64,000 bases of DNA from Lewinella sp041392765 (GCA_041392765.1 JAWKLL010000023.1:1-64000); one strand, 5' to 3'; positions 26,771-35,249 are shown, numbered from the stretch's first letter. Made by a program: numbers and translations. The notes: generated by a model not told the origin, from the sequence alone.

Positions 26771-27841
26771 TTACAATTTCTCCCGTAGATAATGAAAGTT
26801 TTTACCATCGTACAGGCACACTCCGTTCAAAGTTCCAGCCCAAATATTCCCATCTGCATCTTCTAAAATGCCAAAAAACATACCCTCCCCTGATTTTATA
26901 ATGGTTCTCGTCTGTTGTTCTATCCCCAAAGTCGTGTTCTCATATCGAGATAATACCCAATCATTTCCACTAAGCTGTGCGCTTGTCCAAATATTTCCAT
27001 GCTTGTCTTCGTAGATATATCCGACAAAACCTTCAGCGATAGGACGAAAATTAGTTCCATTGTATCGCCAAAGCCCCTCATTGCCACCGAGCCAGATATT
27101 TTCTTTTTTATCCTCAATTATCCACCTAACATTAGTAAAAGGTTTACCATTTTGTGCCACAGCCGTAAATGATTTCCCGTCATACGTAAAGGTTTTGTTT
27201 CTCGTACCCAACCAAAGTTTGCCTGTTTTATCTTCGATTATGGTGTTAACTTCATTAATGGGGCGTTGCAAATTGGGTATAACATACCCTGTGCTGTCTT
27301 CCGATATAGTATCGCCGTTTATGACGTAATTTCGAAAAGATTTGCCATCATACCTACTTACCCCACCATTGGCACCGAGCCAAATATTCCCCATTTTATC
27401 TTCATAAATACAGACAATTTCATTATTGACAAGTCCATCATCGGTTGTGAAATTTTGAAAAAATTCCCCGTTATATAGATATACGCCTGAACCAATAGCA
27501 CCGAACCACAAATTGCCATTACTGTCTTTCAAAATAGAGAAAAAACTCCCCTCCTTCAATATGTTGGTAAATGAATTGCCGTCGTATTTAAAAAGACCAC
27601 CAAACGTAGCTAACCAAATATCGCCCGATTTATCTTGCACCATTGCCCGAGTAATATTATTGGGCGCATTATTGACAAATAGGGTATCAATAATAACATC
27701 AGTAGGTGTACTCAATTCACCCGCCACTTGATTACTAATATGCTGCTGTTTTTCCGGATGATTCTGCCCGTTGCAGGACGATAGGGAAACCAACAACAAT
27801 ATTTGCCATAGTACTTTTCTACGCTCTTTCATGTTTTTCAT
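26771..27841 (-). CDS. lipoprotein with two-component-type beta-propeller repeats
   Basis: About 356 residues from 'MKNMKERRKVLWQILLLVSLSSC', a lipoprotein signal. It is followed by seven or so Reg_prop blades of the form 'DKSGDIWLATFGGLFKYDGNSF', 'DSNGNLWFGAIGSGVYLYNGEFF', 'DKMGNIWLGANGGVSRYDGKSF' and so on to the stop. The W-[LF]-[GA]-x-x-x-G pattern with a following Y-[DN]-G is the two-component-regulator propeller found in the sensor half of hybrid kinases. Here the propeller stands alone with no kinase, so it may be a surface binding protein (inference). It is intact and monocistronic. Confidence 0.85.
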   Translation of the reverse strand: MKNMKERRKVLWQILLLVSLSSCNGQNHPEKQQHISNQVAGELSTPTDVIIDTLFVNNAPNNITRAMVQDKSGDIWLATFGGLFKYDGNSFTNILKEGSFFSILKDSNGNLWFGAIGSGVYLYNGEFFQNFTTDDGLVNNEIVCIYEDKMGNIWLGANGGVSRYDGKSFRNYVINGDTISEDSTGYVIPNLQRPINEVNTIIEDKTGKLWLGTRNKTFTYDGKSFTAVAQNGKPFTNVRWIIEDKKENIWLGGNEGLWRYNGTNFRPIAEGFVGYIYEDKHGNIWTSAQLSGNDWVLSRYENTTLGIEQQTRTIIKSGEGMFFGILEDADGNIWAGTLNGVCLYDGKNFHYLREKL

Positions 27842-27949
27842 TATTTTGATCACAGGTTGCAAAGAATTGAATTTAAATGATTTAACAGCATCTAAAAGAG
27901 GTTTTTTGTCGTACCATCATAGCATTTGCCGTGCCCCGTTTTCAATTTT

Positions 27950-28501
27950 TCATTCCATTAACTTATCTAAAATCCCACTAATCTGAATTTTTTCATTGAG
28001 ATTTAAAGGTTCTGTAAATCTAGAGAAAATCAAATCAATTTTTGGCTTAATTTTACTCAGTTCACTACTGCCGCTTTTAGTTATTTTGATTCTTTTGGCT
28101 CTTCTGTCGTCTTCGTCTGGAAATTCTTCGACAAACTTATTCTTTATCAGTCGCTTAATTATTTCTATTCCTGTTGGGGCTTCAAGATTATGCAACTCCA
28201 CTATTTCCATTTTTCTGAAGCTTTCTTGAAAATCTAAGTGTAGTAGAAAGCTGTATTCATCAATAGAGGAAACATTCGATTCTGACAAAACGAGTTTAGT
28301 CTGTTTTTTCAATGCCTTATTCAAGTACATCAATTTATAGGCTATTAACAATTCATCGTGTGTCGAGTGTGTTGCTTTATTTCTGCTTGTAAACAATTCG
28401 TTGTTGAGCCAAATTGTAAAGTCTTCAATTTTATCAGAAGAGTGTTTCTTTTGATACTCCTCCGCATACGCTATTAATTCCTTGATTAGTGTGTAATCCA
28501 T
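27950..28501 (-). CDS. MarR family transcriptional regulator
   Basis: 183 residues. The winged-helix core shows 'FLLHLDFQESFRKMEIVELHNLEAPTGIEIIKRLIKNKFVEE' followed by the wing 'DEDDRRAKRIKITKSGSSELSKIKPKID', whose 'DRRAKRIKIT' is the MarR wing signature. A helical N-terminal extension of about 80 residues precedes it. It is transcribed divergently from the small monooxygenase at 28606 across a 104-base spacer containing a dyad, so it probably represses that gene and itself (inference). The effector is unknown. Confidence 0.88.
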   Translation of the reverse strand: MDYTLIKELIAYAEEYQKKHSSDKIEDFTIWLNNELFTSRNKATHSTHDELLIAYKLMYLNKALKKQTKLVLSESNVSSIDEYSFLLHLDFQESFRKMEIVELHNLEAPTGIEIIKRLIKNKFVEEFPDEDDRRAKRIKITKSGSSELSKIKPKIDLIFSRFTEPLNLNEKIQISGILDKLME

Positions 28502-28530
28502 TGTATCAATTTGCTTCTAAAATAAACAAA

Positions 28531-28552
28531 TTTACAAAACTTATTGTGTAAA
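28531..28552. promoter_or_regulatory. candidate MarR operator
   Basis: A 22-base dyad, TTTACA-10 bases-TGTAAA, between the divergent genes. It overlaps the -33 element of the plus-strand promoter, a position suited to repression. Confidence 0.5.
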
Positions 28553-28573
28553 TGAAATAATGTCGTATATTTG
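28544..28573 (+). promoter_or_regulatory. Bacteroidota promoter for the ABM gene
   Basis: TTG (28544-28546) and TATATTTG (28566-28573) separated by 19 bases, the ideal Bacteroidota layout, 32 bases before the start codon. Confidence 0.7.
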
Positions 28574-28605
28574 CATCAGAAACATAATAATAAACTTAAA
28601 TTACA

Positions 28606-28938
28606 ATGAACATGAACAATCCAACGTACACTTTTGTATCTGTTTCAACTGCCAAACCTGGTAAACTTGAGGATTTGGTTAGAATTGCCAAAAGTCCAAC
28701 GATGAAAATGGACAAAAAATCTGATGGTCTTATCGCTTATCAAGTCAGTGTTGATAAAGAGAGAAACTCCGTAGTTGTATGGGCAACTTATGATAAAAAA
28801 GAAACGCTTTACAACTTTCTTGAAACCGAACAAGGCAAGGACGACCACGGTGAAAATGAGGACATGGAAAGTATTATCGAATCATTCGTAATGTACGACC
28901 TTGAACCTGTTAGTGGAAGGCTTCTTCCCAAAAAGTAA
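28606..28938 (+). CDS. antibiotic-biosynthesis-monooxygenase (ABM) domain protein
   Basis: 110 residues with a ferredoxin-like ABM fold: 'YTFVSVSTAKPGKLEDLVRIAK', 'DGLIAYQVSVDKERNSVVVWATYDKKETLYNFLETEQGKD' and 'MESIIESFVMYDLEPVSGRLL'. Small ABM proteins act on quinones, haem or aldehydes; the substrate cannot be read from sequence. Pairing with a divergent MarR regulator suggests an inducible stress or detoxification gene (inference). The gene is intact. Confidence 0.8.
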   Translation: MNMNNPTYTFVSVSTAKPGKLEDLVRIAKSPTMKMDKKSDGLIAYQVSVDKERNSVVVWATYDKKETLYNFLETEQGKDDHGENEDMESIIESFVMYDLEPVSGRLLPKK

Positions 28939-29026
28939 ATGCTATTTCAACAGCGTTCTTTCGTCTTGTTAGCGCTCTGTTTTTTTCTTAATGAGGAATC
29001 CTGAGAACGCTCCACGCCCCCACACC

Positions 29027-29345
29027 ATGAACAGCTCTCTTCTGCCGGCTATAAGGGAACATCGCTTTTTTGCTCCTTGCGGCAACATGGCGACAGGAGG
29101 ACAAGTTACGGGTTTTTCAGGGTTTGTGCCGTTTTTTTGGGGTGTAGTTCGGATTTTTTATTTCTGGCTGTTAGTAGGAAAACCGGGGGACAAGCGTAGC
29201 CCTTTGTGGCGTGGATGCTGCGAGGAGCAGGGTTATACTTGTAATGCGGGAGTGTTTTGCGCACACTTTTTTGCTTTACCTAAAACAACGGATTCCTTGC
29301 CATAAGAGGCTTCTACTTTTGTCTTGACACAAAAGTAGCAAAAAG
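29027..29345. repeat. long repeat H, copy 1
   Basis: About 320 bases strongly similar to 30520-30807: shared words include ACATCGCTTTTTTGCTCCTTG, GTTACGGGTTTTTCAGG, TTTGGGGTGTAGTTCG, GTTTTGCGCACA and GAGGCTTCTACTTTTGTCTTG. It ends in a CTACTTTTGT...ACAAAAGTAG hairpin. The following sequence to 29715 contains a second inverted pair (GGCTTTACAAATTTGGC / GCCAAATTTGTAAGGCC), so 28939-29720 is all repeat DNA. No gene is supported. Confidence 0.7.
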
Positions 29346-29720
29346 TCAAGGCTTTACAAATTTGGCTAAAAATGTACTTTTTTCCACTGTTCGGAATAAA
29401 CTCGCTCTGTGTAGTTGCTTCGTTTTTTTCGATTTGATTACGCTAGTGTTCTCTCCGAATAACCTATTTCCTGCTCACACAGTATTCCTCACGACCGTTC
29501 CAAAAAGCACATTTTCTTAACGCCAAATTTGTAAGGCCGCTTGCCTTCCCGCAAAGCCATTGGCATGAATTCCCGACAACTAAAGCGCGCTGGCAGGCAA
29601 GGGAGCAAAACGAGGAAAGGGTTGTTGTTTTACTTCTTGATGTTACCAATAAAACCGGGGGGCAAGCCTTGCATGCGTAGCCCGTTGTGGCGCGGACGCT
29701 ACGATGATCAGGTTTTTTTT

Positions 29721-29921
29721 CTAAATTAATGCGTGTAAATAATTTGCGGTATCGTTCAAACCATTTCTTCTCATCACATCTTCCCATTCATCGAAAATAT
29801 GCTTGCTCCATTTTGGAGTGTACAAATCATCGTGGGCAAACCAAAAAAGTAAATCACGGATTTCGATTGGGATAATCACGTTCGTGTCAAGAACACATGT
29901 GAAACGAATACTATGTATCAT
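29721..29921 (-). pseudogene. PIN-domain toxin, N-terminal fragment
   Basis: 66 codons beginning 'MIHSIRFTCVLDTNVIIPIEIRDLLFWF', with the first PIN-domain aspartate in 'VLDTNVII', then 'WSKHIFDEWEDVMRRNGLN'. PIN toxins (VapC-like RNases) of this type are usually about 180 residues with three or four acidic catalytic residues; the later ones are missing. The frame ends exactly where a repeat-H-like stretch (29640-29716) begins, so the 3' half appears to have been replaced by the repeat. Its start overlaps the stop of the HTH gene by 11 bases, the usual antitoxin-toxin arrangement. The toxin is probably inactive. Confidence 0.75.
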
Positions 29922-30366
29922 ATAAACCTGATTCTTCGTCTGCGTTCATTATTTTGATGAGGAGTTCTTGCTGCTTTGCTTTCATCCTTTTCTTATAAGC
30001 CATTGCATCCTCAAACTTTACCCTTCTGTGCTTCCCAATTTTTGTATATTCGATTTCCCCTTCTTCCAGTAATTTTACTAAATGAGGACGAGAACAGCCA
30101 AGTAAATCTGCAACTGCTTGTGTAGTCATTTCAGTAGCTATCGGCACTAATGAAATTGGCTTTCCTTGACTCGTGATTTTTAAAATTTCCGCAAGAAGTT
30201 TCAAGGCTTTCAAAGGAACTCTAATCTTTTCCCGTGTTTCTTCAATCTCAATTTCAGGATTGTCTTTATGAAGGCTTTCAAGGACTTCTGTGAGGGCATT
30301 GTAAGATTCCATTGCCACCTTCTGTTCTTCTTTAGAAGGTTTGGTGATTTTTTCTAAATGTTCCAT
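29911..30366 (-). CDS. helix-turn-helix (excisionase-type) antitoxin
   Basis: 151 residues. The C-terminal half has an excisionase-like MerR-type HTH: 'EMTTQAVADLLGCSRPHLVKLLEEGEIEYTKIGKHRRVKFEDAMAYKKR'. The N-terminal half is helical and acidic. This is the standard first gene of PIN/HTH toxin-antitoxin pairs; such antitoxins bind the toxin and repress the operon. It is intact even though the toxin downstream is truncated, which fits the usual order of decay. Confidence 0.82.
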   Translation of the reverse strand: MEHLEKITKPSKEEQKVAMESYNALTEVLESLHKDNPEIEIEETREKIRVPLKALKLLAEILKITSQGKPISLVPIATEMTTQAVADLLGCSRPHLVKLLEEGEIEYTKIGKHRRVKFEDAMAYKKRMKAKQQELLIKIMNADEESGLYDT

Positions 30367-30519
30367 ATTTTGACATGGTTTGGTTTGATTTCAATTGCAA
30401 ATACAATCAAAATAAACGAAAAAATCAAAACAATCGAAATACTTTCCTTTTTTTAGATTGGTGAGAACGCTAACGACTGTCCACCGCAGAAGTTCCCTTG
30501 ACTGCCATGCGTCTCCCTT

Positions 30520-30807
30520 CCAACTATAAGGAAACATCGCTTTTTTGCTCCTTGTAGCAACGTGGCAATTTTAGGGGTAAGTTACGGGTTTTTCAGGTTT
30601 TTTGTGCCGTTTTTTTTGGGGTGTAGTTCGAGTTTTTTATTTCTTGGTGTTAGTAGGAAAACAAAACTGCAAGCGTAGCTCTTTGTGGCGCGGATGCTGC
30701 GAGGAGCAGGGGTATACTTGTAATGCGGGAGTGTTTTGCGCACAGTTTTTTGCTTTTCCTAAAACAATGGATTTCTTGTTTTAAGAGGCTTCTACTTTTG
30801 TCTTGAC
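30520..30807. repeat. long repeat H, copy 2 (split by a MITE)
   Basis: The second copy of the unit at 29027, with the same order of shared words. It is interrupted after TTTTGTCTTGAC by element G and resumes at 31028 with CTTGACACAAAAGTAGC. Direct copies on both sides of the PIN/HTH pair could allow deletion or duplication of the pair. Confidence 0.7.
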
Positions 30808-31027
30808 CTCACGTTTCGCGTAAATTAAATTAAGAAGAATAAATTTTTAATTATATTTAATTCCGAAAAACAGAATTATTTGAATTTTTATTCTTCTGCT
30901 TATTGTTCGCATGGCTAAAATTTTGTCATAGGCAAATTTCATCCTGAACTAAGGCTCGGATTAATTTGTAATCAGAGCAAAATTTCTACATTTTAAAAAG
31001 CCTAACGCATTTTGCGCGAAACGTGAG
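30808..31027. mobile_element. MITE (element G) with 6-bp target duplication
   Basis: 220 bases, AT-rich inside, with terminal inverted repeats CTCACGTTTCGCG and CGCGAAACGTGAG. It is flanked by CTTGAC on both sides (30802-30807 and 31028-31033). The homologous site in repeat H copy 1 (29323-29328) has a single CTTGAC, i.e. an empty site. No transposase frame is present, so it is non-autonomous. Confidence 0.85.
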
Positions 31028-31057
31028 CTTGACACAAAAGTAGCTTATTACGCAGAG

Positions 31058-31219
31058 ATGTACACTGCGACGATGAAGATGCCCCTCCCTACTCAAAAAA
31101 TCAACTGGCAGGACTTCTGGAAATCTCGCGGACTTGATGTCGATCTATGCCCCAACTGCAAAAAAGAACGACTCATCTGCATCGGTAAAATCGACCTCGT
31201 CAGGACCGCCATACTTTAA
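31058..31219 (+). pseudogene. remnant of an IS91-like transposase C-terminus
   Basis: About 53 codons: 'MKMPLPTQKINWQDFWKSRGLDVDLCPNCKKERLICIGKI'. A basic, proline-containing lead-in, a W-x-D-F/L helix and a CPxC zinc-like pair before a final 'GKI' resemble the C-terminal end of Bacteroidota IS91/IS801-type transposases. The rest of the gene is absent. Confidence rests on this short match only. Confidence 0.45.
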
Positions 31220-31524
31220 AACTATCACACCTTTAACCCCATAAAACACCCTACCTTTGCAACTACAAGGGCTGCTATTGTATGGTTATATACACCATTT
31301 TTGCCATTGTCTAAAGATAAAACCTTAGCCTCCCTCCTGTTTTATGACCGAAGCACCCTAAAGCGACAACCACAATAGCATCACTGCCGTTGTCTAATAA
31401 ACATCGCCAAATTATATTTCGATTTTACACAGAAGCTCGTCCTTGGCAGGCCACTTCGTTCAACATGGGCTTCCATCTGGGTCGTGCCGACCGATTGAAG
31501 CCTTATTTATTGTGCGAAGTTAAT
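31220..31524. other. gap downstream of the MntA/HepT pair
   Basis: No gene is supported. A short stretch near 31430-31495 reads with few stops but has no recognisable content. Two copies of the word CATCACTGCCGTTGTCTA / CCATTTTTGCCATTGTCTA occur. Confidence 0.4.
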
Positions 31525-31953
31525 TCACTCTTCTTCTAGCAAATATTTAAGATGCTTGTAATAATCTGTATTCACAACCCTTTCAAGCTTTTCTCTAGGA
31601 TAGGAAATTAATCCAACCATCTTTGTCAAGCAATCTTTCAAATCACCAAGATAGTTTTCTATAATATCAAATGAAATCTCCGGATTCAAGCTTCTATAAT
31701 CATGAGTAATTCTATTTCTCATGCTAGCTATCTGATTCCAAGGGATTTCGCTGAATTTATCTTTCAGACTCGTTTCTATTTTCTTCGTTTCTTCTCCAAT
31801 AACCATCAACAAGGCTTGACAAGCATTGAAATTCAATTGATCGTTCGCTTGTATGAATTCTTCGGGGCCATTGATGTCTTTCGTGTAGATGTATATCTTC
31901 TCTATCGATTCTAACGAAGTTAAAATATAGGCGATATTTTTCGTGCTATACAT
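31525..31953 (-). CDS. HepT-like (DUF86) ribonuclease toxin
   Basis: 142 residues, all helical, with the HepT active motif 'SMRNRITHDYRSL' (R-x4-H-x-Y). 'FNACQALLMVIGEETKKI' lies in the first helices. HepT toxins are HEPN RNases. They are neutralised by the partner MntA, which in studied systems adds AMP groups to the tyrosine of the R-x4-H-x-Y motif (family knowledge). The gene is intact and its start overlaps the MntA stop by 8 bases. Confidence 0.88.
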   Translation of the reverse strand: MYSTKNIAYILTSLESIEKIYIYTKDINGPEEFIQANDQLNFNACQALLMVIGEETKKIETSLKDKFSEIPWNQIASMRNRITHDYRSLNPEISFDIIENYLGDLKDCLTKMVGLISYPREKLERVVNTDYYKHLKYLLEEE

Positions 31954-32245
31954 ACACCAATGAATCTTCTATCTCTAATTCAATTATGGGATTCAAATAT
32001 TTTCTATTAACTAAATCAAGTCTATCAACTTTCAGTACTTTTTTCATATATTCTTCTAACTCATAAATAGCTTCTATTCCTAACTGTTTCCCTTCTTCAA
32101 GTAGGTATAAAATATCGATATCACTTTCTGGATTATTATTGCCAGTTGAATAACTACCAAATAGTCCTAACTCCGCAATTTTAAATTTCTCATTCAAATG
32201 CGGTTTGGATTCTTTCAGTACATCTAAAACATCTTGCTTTGTCAT
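31946..32245 (-). CDS. MntA-like nucleotidyltransferase antitoxin
   Basis: About 99 residues of a minimal nucleotidyltransferase: 'AELGLFGSYSTGNNNPESDIDILYLLEEG', i.e. the GS-x10-D-x-D motif intact, and a final strand 'KVDRLDLVNRKYLNPIIELEIEDS'. It pairs with the HepT-like toxin downstream. The second of two ATG codons is chosen. The combination of intact catalytic motifs in both proteins suggests a working toxin-antitoxin or abortive-infection module. Confidence 0.88.
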   Translation of the reverse strand: MTKQDVLDVLKESKPHLNEKFKIAELGLFGSYSTGNNNPESDIDILYLLEEGKQLGIEAIYELEEYMKKVLKVDRLDLVNRKYLNPIIELEIEDSLVYV

Positions 32246-32248
32246 CAT

Positions 32249-33037
32249 GTCAATACAAACGCTTTTTATCTTCTCAATAATACTGTTTTCTTTTCAATAA
32301 ATCAAGGCAACTTGTTTTTAAATCGCAAAATATTAAAAATCAATGCATTATGAATTTTAAATCATTTCGCACAAACATAGTTATATCCGCAAGTCTCCCC
32401 CTTTTTTGTCCCACTTCCCCCAAAAAAGAGGCATACCAAAACACCCCACCCCACACACCCAGCAAACGACTTAACCACATGCTTAGAGGCTCACACACTA
32501 GATCGGTGAAACATTCTTCGACAAATATAAATGACTATATCTATAAATACAACAGCACAGCTATTTTTTAGAAAAAACCATCCCCCCCCCCACACAAACC
32601 CAACACCCCACCCAACCCGCCCCCGTGAGCGATAGGAACGGGTGGCCGCCCCTGGTGTTAGCCGGGGTGGCCTACGAGTGGATAGCGCGACCCCTGCCCG
32701 GCGTTGGGTCAGCGTGGGGCGGCAGGGGGCACGGCCTACACTATATGGCTTGGGAGGAGCTTTTAGGAAGTTCTCTGCTCCTGATGAGGGGGTAGCTAAT
32801 ACGAATATAGCTGGCGATTCATTTGCCTGATAGGTATTGCCGTATATAGGGTATTGGCCTGTCAGGCAGGTTGGTTTTTGTGACGGTGTTGCCGCAAAGC
32901 GAGGAAAAACGATTGGCTAGAGATTTCCCAAAAAACGCAGCAGCCCCCCATCATGCCATGACAGGGGGCTGCTAAAAAATCACCCACCCCAGCGCAGGAA
33001 AGCGCGAGGTGAGCGATTATACAAGATTCCTATGCAG
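32249..33037. other. intergenic region with a GC-rich block
   Basis: 32260-32570 is AT-rich and unremarkable. 32580-32740 is strongly GC-rich, starts with a C-run and contains GGCCGCCCCTGG and GGCGGCAGGGGGCACGGCC. Open frames over it give low-complexity translations and I do not call a gene. The glnA terminator is at 32938-32978. Confidence 0.5.
32938..32978 (-). terminator. terminator after glnA
   Basis: Stem AGCAGCCCCC / GGGGGCTGCT around CATCATGCCATGACA, with A-run and T/A-run edges, about 60 bases past the glutamine synthetase stop. Confidence 0.75.
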
Positions 33038-33040
33038 GAA

Positions 33041-34048
33041 CTATAGAGCCGATTTTACCGTCTTAATAATACGCGCTGCTACCTTGTAGGGGTCGGCAGC
33101 GGAGTTGGGGCGACGATCCTCCAAATAGCCTTTCCAGCCGCGCTCCTTGGTGAGCACAGGGATGCGTATGGACGCACCACGGTCGGAAACGCCGTAGCTA
33201 TACTGGTCGATAGACTGCGTTTCGTGCTTGCCCGTCAGGCGCAGGTGGTTGTCGGCACCATAAACAGCTATGTGTTCTGCTGTCAATGGGCGGAAAGCTT
33301 CGAGGATGGTCTCGTAAGTGGCCCAATCGCCACAGGTGCGAAGTACGCCATTGGAGAAGTTCGCGTGCATACCCGAGCCATTCCAGTCACCCAATACGGG
33401 CTTGCAGTGCCAGTTGACGGCTACACCGTACTTCTCAGCCGTGCGCTCCATAAGGTAGCGTCCTACCCAAATTTCATCTCCGGCCTGCTTGGCTCCTTTG
33501 GCAAACATTTGGAACTCCCACTGTCCGGCAGCCACTTCCGCATTGATGCCTTCAATATTGAGGCCTGCGTCGATGCACAAATCCAAGTGCTCTTCTACGA
33601 TTTCGCGGCCATAGGCGCGGGTAGCCCCTACGCCACAGTAGTAAGGTCCCTGAGGTGCGGGATAACCATCGGCAGGAAAGCCCAATGGCTTATTGGTGTT
33701 CGGATCCCACAAGAAGTATTCTTGCTCGAAACCAAACCAGAAATCATCATCTTCATCGTCGATTTGTGCGCGACCGTTGCTCGGGTGAGCGGTTTCGTCT
33801 GCATTCAATACCTCCGTCATTACCAAGTATCCGTTGCGGCGGGCAGGATCGGGGTAGATAGCTACGGGTTTGAGCAAGCAATCCGAAGAATTGCCAGGTG
33901 CCTGCTCCGTAGAGCTACCGTCGAACGACCACATAGGGCAGTCCTCCAGCTTACCGCTGAAATCATCGACCAACTTGGTCTTGCTGCGAAGTGTCTGTGT
34001 GGGCTTGTAACCATCAAGCCAAATGTACTCTAATTTGAACTTTGTCAT
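33041..34048 (-). CDS. glnA: glutamine synthetase, type II (eukaryote-like)
   Basis: Makes glutamine from glutamate, ammonia and ATP. 335 residues, the short GSII length rather than about 470 for GSI. Seen: 'PMWSFDGSSTEQAPGNSSDCLLKPVAIYPDP', 'FWFGFEQEYFLW', 'CGVGATRAYGREIVEEHLDLCIDAGLNIEGINAEVAAGQWEFQ', 'KPVLGDWNGSGMHANFSN', 'NHLRLTGKHET' and 'SDRGASIRIP'. It lacks the GSI adenylylation site, so control must come from elsewhere, such as P-II or transcription. It is the last gene of the P-II, Amt, porin, GS series, 43 bases after the porin. It is intact. Confidence 0.95.
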   Translation of the reverse strand: MTKFKLEYIWLDGYKPTQTLRSKTKLVDDFSGKLEDCPMWSFDGSSTEQAPGNSSDCLLKPVAIYPDPARRNGYLVMTEVLNADETAHPSNGRAQIDDEDDDFWFGFEQEYFLWDPNTNKPLGFPADGYPAPQGPYYCGVGATRAYGREIVEEHLDLCIDAGLNIEGINAEVAAGQWEFQMFAKGAKQAGDEIWVGRYLMERTAEKYGVAVNWHCKPVLGDWNGSGMHANFSNGVLRTCGDWATYETILEAFRPLTAEHIAVYGADNHLRLTGKHETQSIDQYSYGVSDRGASIRIPVLTKERGWKGYLEDRRPNSAADPYKVAARIIKTVKSAL

Positions 34049-34091
34049 TGTGTGAAAAAAAGTTTATAGTTCTGCAATAGGAAAAAATCAA

Positions 34092-35249
34092 TCAAAAAGC
34101 ATACACACCCGCCAAAACAAAGGAAGCCAAAGAAGAGGTAGCCTTGCCGTCGCCATCCAAGAAAATATCTTGGGATGCAGCATCCAAGCGTATTTCAGGG
34201 ATGAGGGTCAAGTCGCCAAATTTCACATTTGCAGACAACGTCAGGTCGATAATGCTAGCCGATAGGTCGGTGAGGTCGTAGGCACCGATGATGCCGTATC
34301 CGCCTTGGCTTTCGCCAAAGTACTCTCCTCTGAATCCTAGTGCGAAGTCGTCGCTGAATGCGTATTGCAGGTAGCCAGCACCGCCAAAGAAAGCGGGGTT
34401 ATCGCTCTCCGTTCCCACATCTGTGGTGTTGATGGTGGCATTTACCCCCAAGTACAGCTTGTCGGTGAGGTCGAAACCAGCGGTGATGTCGGCTTGGAAC
34501 AGTGGGCCATTGCCCGCTTCTCCATCCTGATCGCCGTAGAGGAAATTCAAATAAACTCCTTTGTAGCCCACTTGCGCACCTACGCTGTAAGAACCCGGCG
34601 CATTGAACTCCGTGAGGTCAGTGGGGTTGAATACTCCCAACATGAGGCTCAAATCGTCGGATACGGCTACGTCGGCTTTAACGCCCGTATGGGAAAAAGG
34701 CCCATAAGAGAACATATAGGAGGTGGAGTAATTGAAGTTGGCCGTAGGAGAAATAACTTCATACCCAAGAAAGGTATTGAAATTACCCAATGTCAACTTC
34801 ACCTTGTCGGATGCCTGCAAATACACATACAATTGGTTGACAAAAGTAGAGGCATTGGCGGCAAAACCTCCTATCGTGGGCACCCCTGATGCAAAAACGG
34901 CATCGCCACCGCGAGGGCCAAACACAAGGTCACCGACGAAGCCGGCTTTCTTGCCTTCATGTGCTCCGATAAGGTTGAACATCCCCAAGCTAAATCCCGG
35001 AAGATTGGCAAAAGAAGAAGCGGGCGCTTGGTCATCGGGGCTAATCCTAAAATAAGCATCTGCCGAGCCAGAAAGTGTGAACGCAGGCTTTTCTTCTTCC
35101 TCTTCCACTGCCGCTGTTGCTGCGGGTGTCGTTGCTTCCAGTATTTCAAGCGGAAGGCTTGCTTCCAAGGTAGCATCCTGTGCCTTTGCACGGAATGAGA
35201 AAAGGGTTAGGGCTGTAAAGGCCAAAGTAGCGTATAATAACTTTTGCAT
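34092..35249 (-). CDS. outer-membrane beta-barrel porin (BBP2/OmpL-like)
   Basis: 385 residues with a signal peptide ('LYATLAFTALTLFSFRAKAQ'), an acidic linker 'AAVEEEEEKPAFTLSGSADAYFR', and repeated amphipathic strands ending in an aromatic 'FVLAGVYAF', as expected for an outer-membrane barrel. The pattern matches the putative beta-barrel porin-2 family. It lies between the ammonium transporter and glutamine synthetase, so it may admit nitrogenous solutes when nitrogen is limiting (inference from context). It is intact, with a 249-base leader that contains two strong hairpins. Confidence 0.85.
   Translation of the reverse strand: MQKLLYATLAFTALTLFSFRAKAQDATLEASLPLEILEATTPAATAAVEEEEEKPAFTLSGSADAYFRISPDDQAPASSFANLPGFSLGMFNLIGAHEGKKAGFVGDLVFGPRGGDAVFASGVPTIGGFAANASTFVNQLYVYLQASDKVKLTLGNFNTFLGYEVISPTANFNYSTSYMFSYGPFSHTGVKADVAVSDDLSLMLGVFNPTDLTEFNAPGSYSVGAQVGYKGVYLNFLYGDQDGEAGNGPLFQADITAGFDLTDKLYLGVNATINTTDVGTESDNPAFFGGAGYLQYAFSDDFALGFRGEYFGESQGGYGIIGAYDLTDLSASIIDLTLSANVKFGDLTLIPEIRLDAASQDIFLDGDGKATSSLASFVLAGVYAF

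Noticed and set aside
28991..30784. Similar open frames in both copies of repeat H
   Set aside because: They are similar because the DNA is repeated; the frame is not preserved by synonymous change and the products look non-protein-like.
31425..31520. Possible gene tail before the HepT gene
   Set aside because: A short stop-poor stretch with no start, no family cue and no partner; too little to call.
32642..32830. 62-codon open frame in the GC-rich block
   Set aside because: The translation is low-complexity and follows the GC bias; there is no start context or homology cue.
33224..34033. 269-codon open frame opposite glnA
   Set aside because: It is an exact antisense shadow of a clear glutamine synthetase and its translation has no family resemblance.
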